Assembly (NCBI GenBank): GCA_002685455.1
Contig: NYXF01000127.1
Location: forward strand, 1 to 6,436
DNA length: 6,436 nucleotides
Direction: 5' to 3'
Source of the DNA: Porticoccus sp.
Lineage (GTDB): Bacteria; Pseudomonadota; Gammaproteobacteria; Pseudomonadales; Porticoccaceae
Shown: positions 4,642-6,436 of the stretch, one piece after another
How the letters are laid out: the number at the start of each line of letters is the position of its first letter
Numbering within the stretch: position 1 is the stretch's first letter
Translations under genes and position numbers: made by a program
The notes under the pieces: generated by a model
What the model saw: the letters and a program-made list of their open reading frames with translations, nothing else
Databases searched by the model: none
Told to the model about the DNA's origin: nothing

Positions 4642-6436
4642 CGTGTTAAGATGACCCGTAGAAGTTACTTTAAATACTTTATTGGCAGTTGAATTACCAG
4701 TTGGTAGATGTGAAAACATTAAAAAACCATTAATAAAGGCTACATCATAATATTCTTCAGTATTATTATCTACAAATCTTATACCACCACCATTTGTTGC
4801 ATCAGTACTATCATCTCCTTCAAAATCTGATTTAAGTAATATAAGAGGTTTTGCGCCATTTGTAGTAGATTCTAATGGAGATGCTTCTCCTAATGAACCT
4901 GTTCCTATTATTAAATTACCACTTTTAGCAAAACGAGCTCGTTCCGCACTACCATCTAACGTAAATGATACGTAAGCACCACCTGCCGAACTACCTATTT
5001 CAAGAGCATGATGTGCATCTACATCTGTTGGTGCACCATGACATCTAAGGTGGAAATTATTACTTGCGGCCGATAATTTAAGAGCTGATGATGGTCTTGT
5101 AGTTGCTGAATTATCATCACTTGAATTATTTATGAGAATAGCTACATCATCACCATCTAAGCTGTCTTTAACTTCAAGTAGTTCACCCGGGGTAGATGTT
5201 CCTATACCAACGTTACCATCGTTGTTTAAAAATAATTGTTTGTCATTTTTAGTTCCTGTATCATTACTGTATGTAAATAATTGCATAGTTCCACCTGAAG
5301 TTGCATTTGCTGATTTGGTTTCTACTTGAATCTGTGCAATGTCATGTTCGCCTGATGTTGCTTGGAATTTTACATTATTTTTATTTCCATTTCCTGTTCC
5401 TAGATCTCTTAATATTAAAGCATCTTGTTCGGCTAGACCTCCTCCTCCTTCCATTAATAAAAATGGATATGAATTATTACCATCTCCTACTATATGTACT
5501 GTTGCTTCTGGGTTTGTAGTCTTAAAACCAAATCTACCATCTCCCGTGATAATCATTTTATCAGACGCGACGTTGCCATTTGTAGTAGAAAATATTAAAT
5601 TACCTGCTCCTTCATCATCGTCTCCAAAAGCAAAAGGTCCAGTAGTATCTACATCATCAACATAAGCTAATCGTATAGAACCAGATGCCCTACTGTTTGC
5701 GTCTCCACCTCTAAATTCTAATGCTATTGCTCTTGGGGTAGGGGTAATATCTGCAGAATTAAACCCATCTAATACAAGCATATTTGTTGTTCCTGTAGTT
5801 GCTGCTGCTTCTTTTATATGTAAGGCAGCAGTTGGATCCAGAGTTCCTATACCAACTTTACCATTACTATCTATATTAATTCCGTTAGTAGAAGCAATAC
5901 CATTATCATATACTAAGGCAATAGTGTCTGCGTTTGCTTGATAACCAACTGCTCCTTTTCCACTACCTCCTTCATTAAAATAAACGTATGAGTGTGTGTC
6001 TGTACCCGCATTAGAACTGTCTATTTTTACAAATGCTTGTTGACCATCTGTAGATGACTGGAATAAAGCTAATTGAATATCTGAAGAAGTTACATGTAAG
6101 GCGCTTGTTGGTGAATCTGTTCCTATACCAACACGACCATTATCAGTTAAAACTAAAGTGTCTGATGGTGTGTCAACATCAATAGAAACTATATTACCTA
6201 TAAATCCTAATGCATTAGTGTATCCTTTTATATAGAACTTATCATCAGTCCCATCATAAGCTAAATCTACACCTGTACCAGAATTTCCAGCTGTACCAGG
6301 GTATGCTTGTGTAATTTGTCTTAGGGCTACTATTGAATCATTACTAGAATCTTTAGATTCTAATAATAAAATTGCATCATTAGTAGCATTGTGTTTAATA
6401 TGAAGGTCTACTTTTGGGCCAACTGTTCCTATACCA
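4105..6436 (-). CDS. Phage fibre-like protein with VGIGT modules and Cys-containing C-terminal domain, 5' end cut by the window
   Basis: The frame is open from the right edge (first full codon 6435-6433) to TAA at 4107-4105, giving 776 visible residues with no start in the window. The ATG at 5781 is internal: the 218 upstream codons have no stop and carry the same repeats. Residues 1-520 form modules of about 100 residues, each marked by a VGIGT-like motif, usually followed by x-x-P-x(3)-LHV. Such motifs are common in phage and other viral fibre proteins. A different C-terminal domain starts near residue 599 (FTGQHYNLP) and includes VFGVISNAEDE, VNSVGEGAIMVC in the form INSVGEGAIMVC, LENGDYITTSAIEGLGMKQ, and ends GCTYHCG. 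Four of the five Cys seen (residues 707, 748, 771, 775) lie here; the other is in HLRCHG. I see no S74 Ser-Lys chaperone signature. An external virion fibre or whisker role is likely; the ligand is unknown. It is followed by a 68-base gap to the 127-residue gene. Confidence 0.88.
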   Translation of the reverse strand, partial: GIGTVGPKVDLHIKHNATNDAILLLESKDSSNDSIVALRQITQAYPGTAGNSGTGVDLAYDGTDDKFYIKGYTNALGFIGNIVSIDVDTPSDTLVLTDNGRVGIGTDSPTSALHVTSSDIQLALFQSSTDGQQAFVKIDSSNAGTDTHSYVYFNEGGSGKGAVGYQANADTIALVYDNGIASTNGINIDSNGKVGIGTLDPTAALHIKEAAATTGTTNMLVLDGFNSADITPTPRAIALEFRGGDANSRASGSIRLAYVDDVDTTGPFAFGDDDEGAGNLIFSTTNGNVASDKMIITGDGRFGFKTTNPEATVHIVGDGNNSYPFLLMEGGGGLAEQDALILRDLGTGNGNKNNVKFQATSGEHDIAQIQVETKSANATSGGTMQLFTYSNDTGTKNDKQLFLNNDGNVGIGTSTPGELLEVKDSLDGDDVAILINNSSDDNSATTRPSSALKLSAASNNFHLRCHGAPTDVDAHHALEIGSSAGGAYVSFTLDGSAERARFAKSGNLIIGTGSLGEASPLESTTNGAKPLILLKSDFEGDDSTDATNGGGIRFVDNNTEEYYDVAFINGFLMFSHLPTGNSTANKVFKVTSTGHLNTFTGQHYNLPSIGQISDYNNKVGYIVVSTGTYHNANNDVAENIPTINEALPKVALSTQINDKKVFGVISNAEDENSTRENKFGNLVTFDKVETNNKLIINSVGEGAIMVCNINGNLENGDYITTSAIEGLGMKQDDDLLHNYTVAKITQDCDFSSDTTDVIHDGQTYKMKLVGCTYHCG
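4870..6435 (-). repeat. Six VGIGT modules with a period of about 100 residues
   Basis: GIGT or its degenerate form occurs at residues 1, 103, 195, 303, 410 and 510 of the visible protein, at intervals of 102, 92, 108, 107 and 100 residues. The variants are GIGTVGP, VGIGTDSP, VGIGTLDP, FGFKTTNP, VGIGTSTP and IIGTGSLG. The fourth and sixth are the most degenerate. The first five are followed by a short hydrophobic strand such as ALHV, ALHIK or TVHIV. Residues between motifs differ widely. The first copy is cut by the window, so more may lie beyond the right edge. Confidence 0.88.

Noticed and set aside
4346..5665. Several plus-strand open frames of 65-108 codons opposite the VGIGT gene
   Set aside because: They overlap a continuous minus-strand gene, lack recognisable domains or ribosome binding sites, and overlap one another.
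5779..5781. ATG as the start of the rightmost gene
   Set aside because: The frame continues upstream without a stop to the window edge and carries three further VGIGT motifs, so this Met is internal.
4105..6436. Peptidase S74 intramolecular chaperone at the end of the VGIGT protein
   Set aside because: The usual S-D-x-R-x-K start and Ser-Lys arrangement of that domain are not seen; the C-terminal motifs are different.

Overview
The window is very AT-rich and holds four genes, all on the minus strand with almost no space between them. They are read from right to left. No gene on the plus strand is supported. The proteins are repeat-rich, rich in Ser/Thr/Asn/Gly, and carry motifs typical of tail-fibre and other virion proteins of marine double-stranded DNA phages. 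These include ITASGNISASG, VGIGT..P...LHV, GDGSQLTGV, an MAEWKKVIVSGS-type N-terminus and an FVIEQGATTDFEI-type N-terminus. The best reading is part of the late structural (tail fibre/baseplate) cluster of a marine phage, probably a T4-like myovirus. The host cannot be fixed from this window. AT-rich pelagic hosts such as SAR11, Prochlorococcus or marine flavobacteria are all possible.

Layout in transcription order. (1) 6436-4105 is the 3' part (776 codons) of a fibre-like protein. It has six modules of about 100 residues, each marked by a VGIGT-like motif, then a distinct Cys-containing C-terminal domain. (2) 4104-4037 is a 68-base gap with a weak AT hairpin and late-promoter-like boxes. (3) 4036-3653 encodes a 127-residue protein resembling small phage structural proteins with a baseplate-protein-like start. 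(4) After only 8 bases, 3644-1761 encodes a 627-residue fibre-like protein built around ITASGNISASG repeats. (5) 1760-1722 is a 39-base gap with two AATAAATA boxes. (6) 1721-1 is the 5' part (573 full codons) of another fibre-like protein. It carries seven GALMDSE repeats and runs off the left edge.

The genes probably cooperate in building a host-recognition fibre or a baseplate/neck appendage. The 127-residue protein may be an adaptor or anchor and the long proteins elongated, probably trimeric, shafts. That division of labour is inference from family resemblance and gene order. I found no RNA gene, CRISPR array, insertion sequence, integrase or reverse transcriptase. The most notable points are the two-scale repeat structure of the fibres, including a 66-base perfect direct repeat, the shared repeat vocabulary of neighbouring fibre genes, and the unusual C-terminal domain of the rightmost gene.
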